This document shows positions 1 through 10,103 of a stretch of DNA of 64,000 nucleotides, piece by piece. Position numbers and translations under genes: made by a program. This DNA is from Bacteroidota bacterium (GTDB lineage: Bacteria; Bacteroidota; JABWAT01). Under the pieces are notes generated by a model that saw nothing but the letters and a program-made list of their open reading frames with translations, did no database searches and was not told where the DNA came from. The stretch lies in contig JAKLJL010000001.1 in NCBI GenBank assembly GCA_023151185.1, positions 124,001-188,000 on the forward strand. Reading direction: 5' to 3'. Position 1 is the stretch's first letter, and each line of letters opens with the position of its first letter.

Positions 1-44
1 GGAAGACTACCAGCGGTTGATCTGAACTACCTGAAACCGGATGG

Positions 45-536
45 ATGGTTCCGGATCACTCCCTTTTTACTGGATTTCGTTTGAAACTATCTCCTTTTCT
101 GACCCGTCTGGCCCTGAATCTGTTTCCGCCGATTCTGTTTAACCGGATTAGAATAACCCATTTATCACGGGATTTTAAATACTGCCGTGTCCGGATCAGA
201 AAGTCAGTTCTGAATACCAATTTTCAGGGATCTGTGTTTGGCGGGACACTGTTCAGCGGTGGGGATCCGTTTCAGGCAATTTTGTACTGGCAGTATTTTG
301 AACATGAGGGCATCCACCTTCAGGCCTGGCTGAAAAAAGCACGGATTGATTACCTTAAACCGGCCCGGACCCATCTGATTCTGGAATTTCACCTGTCGGA
401 TGACGATATTCACGAAGCCCGGACTGCATTGGCAGAAACCGGCCGTTTTGAAAAATGGCACGACTGTCCCGTCCGGACAGTTCAGGGAGACCAGGTTGCC
501 CTGATGAAAACGTTGGTCCACCTGAAAAAAATCTGA
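45..536 (+). CDS. DUF4442 (thioesterase/hotdog-like) domain protein
   Basis: 163-aa ORF; GGTLFSGGDPFQAILYWQYF and C-terminal layout resemble DUF4442 proteins. Confidence 0.6.
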   Translation: MVPDHSLFTGFRLKLSPFLTRLALNLFPPILFNRIRITHLSRDFKYCRVRIRKSVLNTNFQGSVFGGTLFSGGDPFQAILYWQYFEHEGIHLQAWLKKARIDYLKPARTHLILEFHLSDDDIHEARTALAETGRFEKWHDCPVRTVQGDQVALMKTLVHLKKI

Positions 537-557
537 CCCTTTCCCGGAACAATAAAA

Positions 558-1748
558 ATGACTTACCATCCGTTATCCTTTGAAATTATTAAACGTTTTT
601 TTCCCGACGGGAAGCGGCTTGACAGTCTTTTCCGGCAGGTATTCAAAGAAAAAAAGGTCAAACCGCAGGAAAAAAAGCAGATTTACGGAGAAGTCACCGG
701 CTTTATCCGGTTATTCCCTGCCTGGCTTGCAGAAGAATTTCCTGAAATGGATCTGGCCGACACCGATTGGGTCACGGTTTTAAAGGCCATTCGGTCTTTC
801 GACTGGCAGTCCCATCAGGCCCGGTTACTTGCATTGCCGGATGATACCCCGGTAACCCCTGAAATTCTAAGGAAGTTCGGTCTGCCTGCCCTATTCCGTT
901 CCTGGATCGGAGAATCGGTACCCGACCGCGAAGTGCTGAAGTTTTTGAAAAAAACAATCCGCCCGAAACCGGTCTACCTGAGAGAAATCGGAAAAATTGA
1001 AAAACCGGGCCGGGACCTCATTCCGGTTGAAGGTTTTCAGGGTGCCTGGAAGTATACCGCATCCGTGCTTGATTTTGCCGATGACTGGTTCCAGTCCGGC
1101 CAGTTTGAGATTCAGGACCTTTCCGGGCAGATTGCCGCAATGCTGGCAAACCCAAAACCGAATGATAAAATTATGGATGCCTGCGCTGGTCATGGCGGTA
1201 AAACCATGACTCTGGCTTCTCTGATGAAGGGAAAAGGGAAGATCGTTACCGTGCATGTGTCTGAACAGGAACTGCAAACCCTGAAACTCAGAGCCAGGAA
1301 ACATCAGCTTGGCAATATCGTTTCGGTCATGCTCGACTCGCCCGATCTGGAGTCTGTTAAAAATTCACTGGATATCGTTTGGGTGGATGCTCCCTGCTCC
1401 GGATCGGGTGTTATCCGCCGGAATCCGGAAGTCGTGTACCGGCTGAATGAAACCGTGATTCAGAAAATGGAAGAGGAACAATCTATTCTGATCAATCATT
1501 ACTTCCAGTTTGTAAAACCCGGCGGCAGATTGGTATACTCAACCTGTTCGGTTTTTAGTGCAGAAAATGAGGCGGTCATTCAGGATTTTATTTCCGGAGC
1601 CGAAAATCAAACGGAATTCGCCTCTCTTCAACCCGGAATCAGTTACTTTGGCCTGTCGGTTCCTGATACCAATCCGCAGCGGATGGGCTTTTCAGATTCA
1701 CCGGATACAGATGGATTTTTCCTTGCTGTTCTGACCAAAAAGGCCTGA
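558..1748 (+). CDS. RsmB/NOP2-family RNA m5C methyltransferase
   Basis: MDACAGHGGKT SAM motif, DAPCSGSGVIRRNPE, YSTCSVFSAENE catalytic Cys motifs. Confidence 0.9.
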   Translation: MTYHPLSFEIIKRFFPDGKRLDSLFRQVFKEKKVKPQEKKQIYGEVTGFIRLFPAWLAEEFPEMDLADTDWVTVLKAIRSFDWQSHQARLLALPDDTPVTPEILRKFGLPALFRSWIGESVPDREVLKFLKKTIRPKPVYLREIGKIEKPGRDLIPVEGFQGAWKYTASVLDFADDWFQSGQFEIQDLSGQIAAMLANPKPNDKIMDACAGHGGKTMTLASLMKGKGKIVTVHVSEQELQTLKLRARKHQLGNIVSVMLDSPDLESVKNSLDIVWVDAPCSGSGVIRRNPEVVYRLNETVIQKMEEEQSILINHYFQFVKPGGRLVYSTCSVFSAENEAVIQDFISGAENQTEFASLQPGISYFGLSVPDTNPQRMGFSDSPDTDGFFLAVLTKKA

Positions 1749-1753
1749 ATTCA

Positions 1754-2143
1754 GTGGCAGATAAACGGATTGAAGGCCGTGATCTCTTTCTTGCCGGAAA
1801 GTATTTTGAGGCCCATGATTGCTGGGAAGAAGCCTGGCAGGAAGAAACCGGGGCAGAAAAACTGTTCCTTCAGGCTCTGATACAGATTTCGGTTGCGCTG
1901 TATCATGCCTCTTCTGATAATTATACCGGCGCAACCGGCTTGCTTGAAAAAGCCGGCAGTAAGCTGAAACAGCTCCCGGAATCTGAGCAGAATAAGGTCC
2001 TTGTTAACGTGAGCCTTCTCCTAAACCAATTCAGCAGGGAATTCAGCAGAGAAACGCCGATTAACCGGCTGAACACAGAGATTTCGTCTCTTAACCACCT
2101 GGTGGTCACACTTTTACCCGATTCAGGTCAAGTCCCTTTCTGA
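1754..2143 (+). CDS. DUF309 domain-containing protein
   Basis: GKYFEAHDCWEEAWQEETGAEKLFLQALIQISVALYHA is DUF309-like. Confidence 0.85.
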   Translation: MADKRIEGRDLFLAGKYFEAHDCWEEAWQEETGAEKLFLQALIQISVALYHASSDNYTGATGLLEKAGSKLKQLPESEQNKVLVNVSLLLNQFSREFSRETPINRLNTEISSLNHLVVTLLPDSGQVPF

Positions 2144-2190
2144 TTCCTCACTAACCTTTGGTTTTCTAATTTAGACTCACGTTTGTATTT

Positions 2191-3132
2191 TTGCAGGATG
2201 ATTTACAACCACACTGTCTACTTTTCCTTTCAGCAGGTCCCGGCTCACAGATGAAATTTCCGGCATTCCTTTCCCGCCTGATCGTGGATTCAACCGGTAA
2301 GTTCCGGTATGAAACGACTGTTTTTACCTTTTGGGCCGGCAGTATTGTGCTTTCATTGGTTTTTCTGATCCTGTTTTCGGCTATTTACTTTATGACCGAC
2401 AGTATTCTGCTGAAAAAAACCATTATTTTTCAAAGTATCCTGCTCGGATTTCTGACCGGTACTTTCGGAGCCTGGTACCTTTTCGCAGAAAAAACCGAAC
2501 TGAAAATTAACCTCGGCCTTACCGATTGGAAATGGCTCCGGTTTCTGAAAGGGTTTGCCATCAGCGGCAGCCTCATCATTCTGGTTTTCCTGCTTTTTAG
2601 TCTGCTGGGATGGATTCAGATAAGTTTTTTTCCGGCCACACAGTCACTTCCTGCTGTTGCACAGGGAATGGGGGTCCTGATCATTCTGACCTTGGTGCCC
2701 ACCGTATCAGAAGAACTCATGTTCCGTGGTTTTCCGCTGCAGGTAAACAGCCGGCAGAGTGACAGGCTTTACCGAATTGTTTTTCTGTCGGTCATCTTCA
2801 GTCTGCTTCATTTTAATGTGGCTGGGGTCTCTGCGGTAAGTTTTCTGAATTTTTTCCTGCTGGGTGTCTGGTTTTCATACGGAAATCTGGCTGAAGGAAC
2901 CGTTTGGTATTCTTCGGGACTTCATTTCGGCTGGAATTTTATCCAGACGGCAGTTTTTGGCCTTTCTGCCCGTGAAATGGGAATTCCGGGTCAGTCACTG
3001 GCAACTCTGGAATTTTCCGGTCCCGATTGGGTGACCTGGCTGACCGGAACCGGAAACGGAGTTGAAAACGGAGTGGTTATTTCTTTGATTATAGCTCTGC
3101 TGATCAGAAGGGAATATCTGCGGACACTATGA
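2191..3132 (+). CDS. CPBP-family intramembrane metalloprotease
   Basis: Multi-TM protein; SEELMFRGF and later HF/H motifs of the CPBP (Abi) family. Confidence 0.85.
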   Translation: MQDDLQPHCLLFLSAGPGSQMKFPAFLSRLIVDSTGKFRYETTVFTFWAGSIVLSLVFLILFSAIYFMTDSILLKKTIIFQSILLGFLTGTFGAWYLFAEKTELKINLGLTDWKWLRFLKGFAISGSLIILVFLLFSLLGWIQISFFPATQSLPAVAQGMGVLIILTLVPTVSEELMFRGFPLQVNSRQSDRLYRIVFLSVIFSLLHFNVAGVSAVSFLNFFLLGVWFSYGNLAEGTVWYSSGLHFGWNFIQTAVFGLSAREMGIPGQSLATLEFSGPDWVTWLTGTGNGVENGVVISLIIALLIRREYLRTL

Positions 3133-4244
3133 TTCTTTCTCTGTTTTTCCTTCTTTTTACCGGTTCATCCCAATTCATTCCGCCGGACTCTGATTTTCTG
3201 AAAAAGGGAATTGATCAGATTTACAGTATCCGGTTTCAGGAAGCCACCTCCACTTTTCAGACCTATCAGAAACGGTTCCCGAACCGACCTGAAGGCTACT
3301 TTTTTGAATCGATGGTGGTGTGGTGGCAGGTTCTTCTGACGGCTGACAACGAAGCCGGTGATTCGCTGTTTTTCACCTCGGCAGACAAAACGATTGCCCG
3401 CCTTGAATCCATTTCAAACGCCAACCGGAATAAACAGGTGGCAGAATATTACATCGCAGGATGTTACGGGTTCAAGGCCCGTCTGTATGGGATACGGGAA
3501 AAATGGTTCAGTGCCGCAAGAAACGGAAGTAAGGCCTTTCCGGTTCTGGAATCGGGACTGGAAGGTGGATACGACTTTATTGACGCCCGGTTCGGGACTG
3601 GCATTTACCGGTATTATGCTGCACGTATTCCTGAAAAATATCCTATCATCAAACCCATAATGGCTCTTTTTCCCGACGGCGACCGGGAATCCGGTTTGCA
3701 GGATCTGGAATCCGTGATGACCAACGGTTATTTTACCCGGTTTGAATCTGCCTGGTTCCTCATGCAGATTCAACTGAATTATGAGTTCGATTTTGAAAAA
3801 GCCCGGTCAATCGGCGAATTCCTTTCAAACCGGTTTCCGCAAAATCCGCTTATCCGGCTCAGCTATGGTAATGCCCTGTTCCGAACGGGAAAAAGGGAGC
3901 AGGCTGAACAGGTTTTTGCCGGATTTTTGGTTTCAATTGATTCCGGAACGCCCTATTTTCTGCCACAGCAAAAAGTTCAGTGCAATTATTTCCTTGCCGA
4001 AATCCGTCAGGCCGAAAAAAAGGATAAAGCAGCACTTGCCCTCTTCGAGGCTGCTGTACAGGTTTATGTCAAATCTCCGCAACGGTCACAGATCAGCTAT
4101 TACATTGAGTCTCTTCTCGAAGCTGGTATGATTTATAAAAAGCTGGGCCAGAAGGAAGAAGCGAAAAAAAAATTTCAGTTGGTGCTCAAATATCCCAACC
4201 AGCATAACTGGCATCAACGGGCAAAAGACGGGCTGAAGTCCTGA
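3129..4244 (+). CDS. TPR-repeat protein, secreted or periplasmic
   Basis: N-terminal hydrophobic segment, helical TPR-like repeats near C-terminus; overlaps upstream CDS by 4 bp. Confidence 0.7.
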   Translation: MILSLFFLLFTGSSQFIPPDSDFLKKGIDQIYSIRFQEATSTFQTYQKRFPNRPEGYFFESMVVWWQVLLTADNEAGDSLFFTSADKTIARLESISNANRNKQVAEYYIAGCYGFKARLYGIREKWFSAARNGSKAFPVLESGLEGGYDFIDARFGTGIYRYYAARIPEKYPIIKPIMALFPDGDRESGLQDLESVMTNGYFTRFESAWFLMQIQLNYEFDFEKARSIGEFLSNRFPQNPLIRLSYGNALFRTGKREQAEQVFAGFLVSIDSGTPYFLPQQKVQCNYFLAEIRQAEKKDKAALALFEAAVQVYVKSPQRSQISYYIESLLEAGMIYKKLGQKEEAKKKFQLVLKYPNQHNWHQRAKDGLKS

Positions 4245-4275
4245 TCTTTCATTTTTAGTTCCGGATAGAAGTCTT

Positions 4276-5016
4276 ATGGAAATTGTTTATCTGTTTATCA
4301 TGCTCCTGACAGTTTCAGGCGCACAGTATCTTGGTGGGTGGCTGGTTCTGAAAGGAACTGCCTGGGTAAAAAACTCTCAGGAGTTTTTTCTGGCGCTTTC
4401 AGCCGGATTCCTGCTATCCCTTGCTCTGGTGAACCTTATTCCGGAATCTCTTGAATTATCTGCTTCGGCGCCTTTATATGTTATTGTTGGGTTCGGCCTT
4501 CTGCACCTGTTAGAACATTCTTTCATCCATCATCTGCACTTCGGTGAAGAAAATCACCGGTTTGAACTAAAAAAAATCTCGTTTGTTCTCCCGACTTTTG
4601 CAGGCCTGTTTATCCATACCATTTTTGACGGGATTACCCTTGCTGCTGTTTTCCTTCATGACTGGGCACTGGGAATTCTGGCATTTCTTGGGCTGATTCT
4701 GCATAAACTGCCCGAAGGCCTCACGATTGCTTCGGTAACCCAGGCAGCCGGAATGTCAAAAACTGCAGGACACCGGGTGGTTCTTGCATTGGCTACCGGA
4801 AGTTTCCTTGGTCTGGCTATTGTTTATTTCCTGGATTCAGTTAACCCTGAGGTTTCTGGCGGGCTTCTGGCTTTTTCGGCCGGAATTGCCCTGTACATCT
4901 GTACGGCCGACCTGATCCCCGAGGTCAATAAATCAAAAAATAAACTGGTGCCCGTGACCCTTTTTGCCGGAATGTTTCTTTACTGGATCATGACTGCCCT
5001 CTTTCATGCGCATTGA
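4276..5016 (+). CDS. ZIP-family metal transporter
   Basis: Eight-TM pattern; HTIFDGITLAAVF and LHKLPEGLTIASV ZIP motifs. Confidence 0.85.
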   Translation: MEIVYLFIMLLTVSGAQYLGGWLVLKGTAWVKNSQEFFLALSAGFLLSLALVNLIPESLELSASAPLYVIVGFGLLHLLEHSFIHHLHFGEENHRFELKKISFVLPTFAGLFIHTIFDGITLAAVFLHDWALGILAFLGLILHKLPEGLTIASVTQAAGMSKTAGHRVVLALATGSFLGLAIVYFLDSVNPEVSGGLLAFSAGIALYICTADLIPEVNKSKNKLVPVTLFAGMFLYWIMTALFHAH

Positions 5017-5069
5017 AACCTGACTGGTGACCCCTCGTAAAACTCCGAAAAACCAAATCGGAGGTTCCC

Positions 5070-5744
5070 ATGGAAACTGCCTTTCCCTCACCGGCATTTG
5101 AAAAACCCAAACGCCTGACCCGGAATACCTCTCACCGTATACTTGGTGGCGTTGCTGCCGGGCTGGCCGCCTACTTTAATATAGACCGGATCCTTGTCAG
5201 AGTTTTGTTTCTGATCTCGGGAGTTGCCGGATTTGGTATTATCGCTTATATACTCCTCTGGATTTTTATCCCGCAGGATCATTCATTTACGGCTGAATCT
5301 TCTAAACCGGAGCTTTCTCAGGGAACAACCCGAAAAGTACACCTGCTGATCGGATCGGCTCTGATTCTGCTCGGTGTATTCTGGCTGTTCGATAACCTCG
5401 ATTTTTACTGGACAGAAAGCATCAGCAGATTTTTTGACGATTTCAGTATTCCCGTCCTGCTGATGGCTTGCGGGATAGCTGTTATTTATTTTTCAAGAAC
5501 GGTAGAAACTGAAGAAAAGGAACCCGAAATGAATCAGGCCCACGAACCCAAACGCCTTTACAGAGTGATGAGAGAACGAATGATTGCCGGAGTTTGCTCT
5601 GGTCTCGGATATTACTTCAAAGTGGATCCGGTTCTGGTCAGGATCCTGTTTCTGATCAGTGTTTTTATCAGCTTCGGCGCAACTTTGCTTGTTTATCTGG
5701 TTCTTGCGCTGGTAACTCCAAAAGAGGACGGATTTCAATCATGA
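5070..5744 (+). CDS. Tandem PspC-domain membrane protein
   Basis: Two PspC modules: RILGGVAAGLAAYFNIDRILVRVLFLIS and MIAGVCSGLGYYFKVDPVLVRILFLIS. Confidence 0.85.
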   Translation: METAFPSPAFEKPKRLTRNTSHRILGGVAAGLAAYFNIDRILVRVLFLISGVAGFGIIAYILLWIFIPQDHSFTAESSKPELSQGTTRKVHLLIGSALILLGVFWLFDNLDFYWTESISRFFDDFSIPVLLMACGIAVIYFSRTVETEEKEPEMNQAHEPKRLYRVMRERMIAGVCSGLGYYFKVDPVLVRILFLISVFISFGATLLVYLVLALVTPKEDGFQS

Positions 5745-6097
5745 AAAAATTCCCGACCATTCCGTTTATCAGTATTTTGCTCATATTTATCGGGGGTGAT
5801 TTGCTGATGGACCGGCTGGATATTTACTATGTATCCTGGCCGGAGCTTATCGGAGCCATTCTTTCTGCTCAGGGTTTGCTGCTGGTGGCCTACAGTTTCA
5901 GAGACCAGCAAACTTCACAGGCAATTTGGGGGATACTTTTTATTGCCTCAGGTTTCCTGCTTTTCTTTCCGCAGATAGTCGATCAGATAGACTGGCTTCT
6001 GGTCAGAGATTCCATCCGGGTGTGGTGGCCGCTTGTTTTTGTTTTACTTGGCGTCTGGATTCTTATCCGGTCCCTGTTCAGGAAAACCGAACCTTAA
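5741..6097 (+). CDS. LiaF/DUF5668-like transmembrane protein
   Basis: Starts MKKFPTIPFISILLIFIGG; four TM segments; 4-bp overlap (ATGA) with PspC gene. Track ORF begins earlier at 5594. Confidence 0.6.
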   Translation: MKKFPTIPFISILLIFIGGDLLMDRLDIYYVSWPELIGAILSAQGLLLVAYSFRDQQTSQAIWGILFIASGFLLFFPQIVDQIDWLLVRDSIRVWWPLVFVLLGVWILIRSLFRKTEP

Positions 6098-7485
6098 CTT
6101 CCAGTATGTGGACCGGAGGAGAAATTGCCAATCTCTTCCGGTTTTAGTCCAAGAGAATCCAGAATCGCCTTCAGTTTTATCAGAGTTTCGGCATATTCCT
6201 GTGCTGGATCAGAATCAGCGGTAATGGCACCTCCGGCCTTTGCAGAAAATGCATCACCCTCAACTTCCAGACATCGGATGAGTACTGACCATTCAGACAG
6301 TCCGGAACCGTCAAAGTATCCCGAGATTCCCGAGTAATACCCCCTTGGTCCGGTTTCTTCCTCCGAAATAATATCCATGGTTCGCTTTTTTGGTGCTCCT
6401 GTCATGGACCCGGGCGGAAAAAGTGCTTCAATCACATCCCAGATGGTCAGTCCGCCGGTTAACTTTCCGGAAATAGTAGAGGTCATCTGGTGGACAGTTG
6501 GGTAGGATTCAACGGTAAAAAGCTGTTCAGTCAGAACGGAGCCGGGGCTGCAGATTTTCCCGAGATCGTTCCGCATCAGATCCACAATCATCAGGTTTTC
6601 GGCCCGGTCCTTTTCCGAATTTTTCAGGGAGTCAGATTCCTGTTTATCCAGTTCCGGATCCGAGTGTCTTTTTCGGGTACCTTTCATTGGCTGGACGAGA
6701 ATCCGGTTGTTTTCAAGTCTGAAAAACCGTTCCGGTGATGAACTGATGAGAATACGGCTGCCGGTTCTGAACCAGGTGAAGAAAGAAGATGGACTTGTAG
6801 CCGTTAGGCGTTTCCAGAGGGATGCCGGCCCGTAAGGGATCAGGATTCCGGTTAATTCATGAACAAAATTAACTTCATACGTATCTCCCCGCGTTATAGC
6901 TTCCAGGATCCGGTTCACTTTTTCACGGTAGTCCGGGAATGGAATCCGGAAACAGGCAGACCCCGCAATTTTTCCCGGGTAGTCCTGTAATTCAGGGGTT
7001 CTGGAAATATCCTGAATCACTTTTTCTGAACTCCTGTCTGTGGTAAATAGCCGGGTTTCACCGGTTTTCAGATCCTTCCGGAACAGAATTCCCGGCCGGA
7101 GTCCTGCGGCAAGGATCTGGTCATCCGGGAACCTGCAGACAGGCAGCGATAAAAAACAGGAAAATTCATAGGAAAGCGTAAAAAACCAGCCCGGCTGGTC
7201 GAAAGGCGCATCTCCCTGACCATCAATAAGCATGGGACGTGTCAGCGTTTTCAACAACGAAAGCAGGTCAGAGTCCACCGGGTAGGCCGACTCGGTTTTT
7301 CCTTTTTGGTGAGTCAGTTTTTTTTTGCTGATCAGGATTTTTTCTTCAGGACTCCATCCGGCAAAATGAAACCGGCTGCGGAGATCCTGTTCTGCCGGCG
7401 AGGCAAGGATAAATCCATCGGGTTGAGCCAGAGCAAAGGATTCAATTTGAACCCAGGATAGGGAGACAGGTGCTGAATTCCACAT
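6094..7485 (-). CDS. pabB: Aminodeoxychorismate/anthranilate synthase component I family
   Basis: Chorismate-binding motifs (YEVNFVHELTG, FRLENNRILVQPMKGTRKR, LMIVDLMRNDLG, PPGSMTGAPKKRTMDIISE); start MWNSAPV preferred over track start 7554. Confidence 0.88.
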   Translation of the reverse strand: MWNSAPVSLSWVQIESFALAQPDGFILASPAEQDLRSRFHFAGWSPEEKILISKKKLTHQKGKTESAYPVDSDLLSLLKTLTRPMLIDGQGDAPFDQPGWFFTLSYEFSCFLSLPVCRFPDDQILAAGLRPGILFRKDLKTGETRLFTTDRSSEKVIQDISRTPELQDYPGKIAGSACFRIPFPDYREKVNRILEAITRGDTYEVNFVHELTGILIPYGPASLWKRLTATSPSSFFTWFRTGSRILISSSPERFFRLENNRILVQPMKGTRKRHSDPELDKQESDSLKNSEKDRAENLMIVDLMRNDLGKICSPGSVLTEQLFTVESYPTVHQMTSTISGKLTGGLTIWDVIEALFPPGSMTGAPKKRTMDIISEEETGPRGYYSGISGYFDGSGLSEWSVLIRCLEVEGDAFSAKAGGAITADSDPAQEYAETLIKLKAILDSLGLKPEEIGNFSSGPHTGS

Positions 7486-7498
7486 GGTCAGAGCTTTC

Positions 7499-8281
7499 TC
7501 AGGATGGCATCCCAATGTAAAAATCCCAGAAATTTTCTGCAAAATCCGGGTCAATTCTGAAATTCCAGTCTTTTCCTGCAGAATTTATCTTTGTCACAGG
7601 GATAAGTCCATGCGTGGAGTTGGCATAAAAATAACCGGAGAATGAGTCCAGATCAGACATTAAAAGATGAGAAAACCGGATTTTCTTTCCATTTTTTTCG
7701 GAAAATTCTGAAACGAGAGTCAGGATAACCGATTCCAGCACCTCACCGGTATGGGAGTTTAAAACCAGAGAGCCATCCCGGTCAACACCAATCAGGGCTG
7801 CGGTTGTGGTTTCGAGCAGACGGTTTTCATTTCTGATCACCGTGTCGTATCCTGCGGGATCATGGTTCCGGATAATAGCCCAGGGTTGATAATGACTCCA
7901 TTTAAGTTCAGGGAATTCCGGCAGCGGAATCTGGTAATTCAGGCGGGAGACAGAAAGAGAAATTCCCCGGTTCCGCAACACTTCAAGATCCGGATTGACC
8001 GGTCTGAGTTCGACCGTTACTTCAGATTCCGTTCCTTTTCTGAGATATAACCGGTCAGTTTCGGCTGCGGAAACCAGAATCCGGACTGCAGCAGTATCCG
8101 GAATTTCCCGTTCATACAGCCAGGATTTCAGTCCCTCCGATGAGGAAAAAGGAAGATCCAGCCCGAAAATTTCCGATTGGGCTTTCAGGCGGGAAAAATG
8201 ACCCGGCAGAGCACAGAATTGCTCATGCCAGCGCAAAAGGGTCGTGAAAAACCCGTCTCCGTTCAGGTAAAATCGATTCAT
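7499..8281 (-). CDS. pabC: Class IV aminotransferase, probable aminodeoxychorismate lyase
   Basis: MNRFYLNGDGFF start, class IV PLP fold motifs; operonic with pabB. Confidence 0.8.
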   Translation of the reverse strand: MNRFYLNGDGFFTTLLRWHEQFCALPGHFSRLKAQSEIFGLDLPFSSSEGLKSWLYEREIPDTAAVRILVSAAETDRLYLRKGTESEVTVELRPVNPDLEVLRNRGISLSVSRLNYQIPLPEFPELKWSHYQPWAIIRNHDPAGYDTVIRNENRLLETTTAALIGVDRDGSLVLNSHTGEVLESVILTLVSEFSEKNGKKIRFSHLLMSDLDSFSGYFYANSTHGLIPVTKINSAGKDWNFRIDPDFAENFWDFYIGMPS

Positions 8282-8346
8282 ACCAGAAATTCGTTGTTAG
8301 TTATGAAAAATTCAATTATTTTTGCAAGTTTCACTTTTAATACCCT

Positions 8347-9225
8347 ATGATAGAATCCATGACCGGCTTTGGTGCCGGTACCGCCTCGAAAGAGGGCCTG
8401 ACCGTTTCTGTTGAACTTAGATCGCTGAACAGCCGGTTTGTCGAATTGAATTCCCGCCTGCCCAAATCGGTTCAGGCACGGGAAAATGACATCAAGGACG
8501 TGCTCAGAAAAGAGCTTCAGCGGGGAAAAATTAATATTCTGGTTCAGGTGGAACGGGATGCTGAGGCCGAACCGGGGCTGACGATCAATGAGGAGGCTGT
8601 CCGCAGTTATACCGCTCTTCTGACGAAAGTAAGAGACACAGCCGGACTTACCGACCCCATCCGGTTGGACCATCTGCTCAAATTCAGTGACATTTTTGAG
8701 GCTGGTGAAGCCACTGATACCGATGAGCTTGAGTGGCATCTTACAGTTGAAGCCCTGAATCTGGCCATTCTTCAGTTGAAGGAGATGCGGAAACGGGAAG
8801 GAGAGGTTCTCGCCCGGGATTTAAGGGAACGGATCCGGCTGATTGGTTCAGGATGTGACACGGTTAAACGTCTGAGTGATGAACGGATTCCTCAGGAACG
8901 GGCCAGGCTAACCCAGAAAGTTGCCGATCTTCTCGGAGAGGAAAAAGTTAATCCGGACCGGCTGGAGCTTGAAATTGTCCTGATTGCGGAACGTTTGGAT
9001 ATCGCAGAGGAAGTAACCCGTCTTAACAGCCATCTGGAGTATTTCATTGAAGCACTCGACGGGAAAGAATCCGTCGGAAGAAAGCTGAATTTCCTGGTTC
9101 AGGAAATGAACAGGGAAATCAACACGATCGGCTCCAAATCAAATTCAGCGGAAATTGCCCGCTATGTGGTCCAGATGAAGGAAGAACTCGAACGGATCAG
9201 GGAACAAATTCAGAACCTGGAATAA
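8347..9225 (+). CDS. yicC: YicC-family endoribonuclease-like protein
   Basis: MIESMTGFGAG start and LNFLVQEMNREINTIGSKS C-terminus. Confidence 0.95.
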   Translation: MIESMTGFGAGTASKEGLTVSVELRSLNSRFVELNSRLPKSVQARENDIKDVLRKELQRGKINILVQVERDAEAEPGLTINEEAVRSYTALLTKVRDTAGLTDPIRLDHLLKFSDIFEAGEATDTDELEWHLTVEALNLAILQLKEMRKREGEVLARDLRERIRLIGSGCDTVKRLSDERIPQERARLTQKVADLLGEEKVNPDRLELEIVLIAERLDIAEEVTRLNSHLEYFIEALDGKESVGRKLNFLVQEMNREINTIGSKSNSAEIARYVVQMKEELERIREQIQNLE

Positions 9226-9228
9226 GCC

Positions 9229-9798
9229 ATGACCCGAAAAGGAAAAGTGATTGTTTTCTGTGCGCCCAGCGGGGCAGGCAAAACCACGCTTGCACGTGCC
9301 CTGCAAAAGCAGATCGAAAACCTGCACTTCTCTGTTTCGGCGACTACCCGGTTGCCCCGGCAAAATGAAAAAGACGGCGTCGATTATTTTTTTCTGTCGA
9401 AAACTGATTTTATCGAACGGGTTGAAAACGGCGAATTTATTGAATGGGAAGAGGTTTTCGGAAACTATTACGGAACGCTGCAGGCTCATATCGAAGAGAT
9501 GATGAATCTGGGGAAAAATGTGATTCTGGATATTGATGTTAAAGGCGGACTGAACATCAAGCAGATTTTCGGGAATGAAGCGCTGACCTTATTTATCCTT
9601 CCGCCGGATATCACCTCGCTTGAAAGCCGCCTGAGGGGCCGTCAGTCAGAAAGCGAAGAAACCCTGAAACTCAGGCTGGCACGGGTTCCCATGGAACTTG
9701 AACTGGGCAAACAATTTGATGCATCCATCGTCAATGACGATCTGGAAACGGCTGTCGGAAAGCTCCGGCAGATTGTGACTGAATTTTTAAATAAATAA
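9229..9798 (+). CDS. gmk: Guanylate kinase
   Basis: APSGAGKTTL P-loop, SVSATTRLPRQNEKDGVDYFF. Confidence 0.95.
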   Translation: MTRKGKVIVFCAPSGAGKTTLARALQKQIENLHFSVSATTRLPRQNEKDGVDYFFLSKTDFIERVENGEFIEWEEVFGNYYGTLQAHIEEMMNLGKNVILDIDVKGGLNIKQIFGNEALTLFILPPDITSLESRLRGRQSESEETLKLRLARVPMELELGKQFDASIVNDDLETAVGKLRQIVTEFLNK

Positions 9799-9815
9799 TA
9801 AAAAGGAGAAGGACC

Positions 9816-10103
9816 ATGCCAATTAATCCTGTTGATTTAAAAAAAGTGCAGGGCTCCAACGAGAACGTTTATGAGGCCATCAATGTCATGGCAAAACGGG
9901 CCCGCCAGATCAACGATGAAGTCCGTGCAGAACTGCATGACAAACTTTCACTTTTCAGCGAACTCGTCGAGAGTGATGAAGAGCAGGAAGTTAATCATGA
10001 ACAGGCCAGAATCAGCATCGAATATGAATTGAAGGATAAGCCGACCATTCAGTCTGTGAAGGAAAAAGGCAAGTCTGACATGGAATACCATTACTCTGAA
10101 TGA
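9816..10103 (+). CDS. rpoZ: RNA polymerase omega subunit (Rpb6-type)
   Basis: NVYEAINVMAKRARQINDEV; position between gmk and coaBC. Confidence 0.85.
   Translation: MPINPVDLKKVQGSNENVYEAINVMAKRARQINDEVRAELHDKLSLFSELVESDEEQEVNHEQARISIEYELKDKPTIQSVKEKGKSDMEYHYSE

Noticed and set aside
891-1304. 137-aa minus-strand ORF inside the rRNA methyltransferase gene
   Set aside because: Antisense frame within a strong CDS, no recognisable domain.
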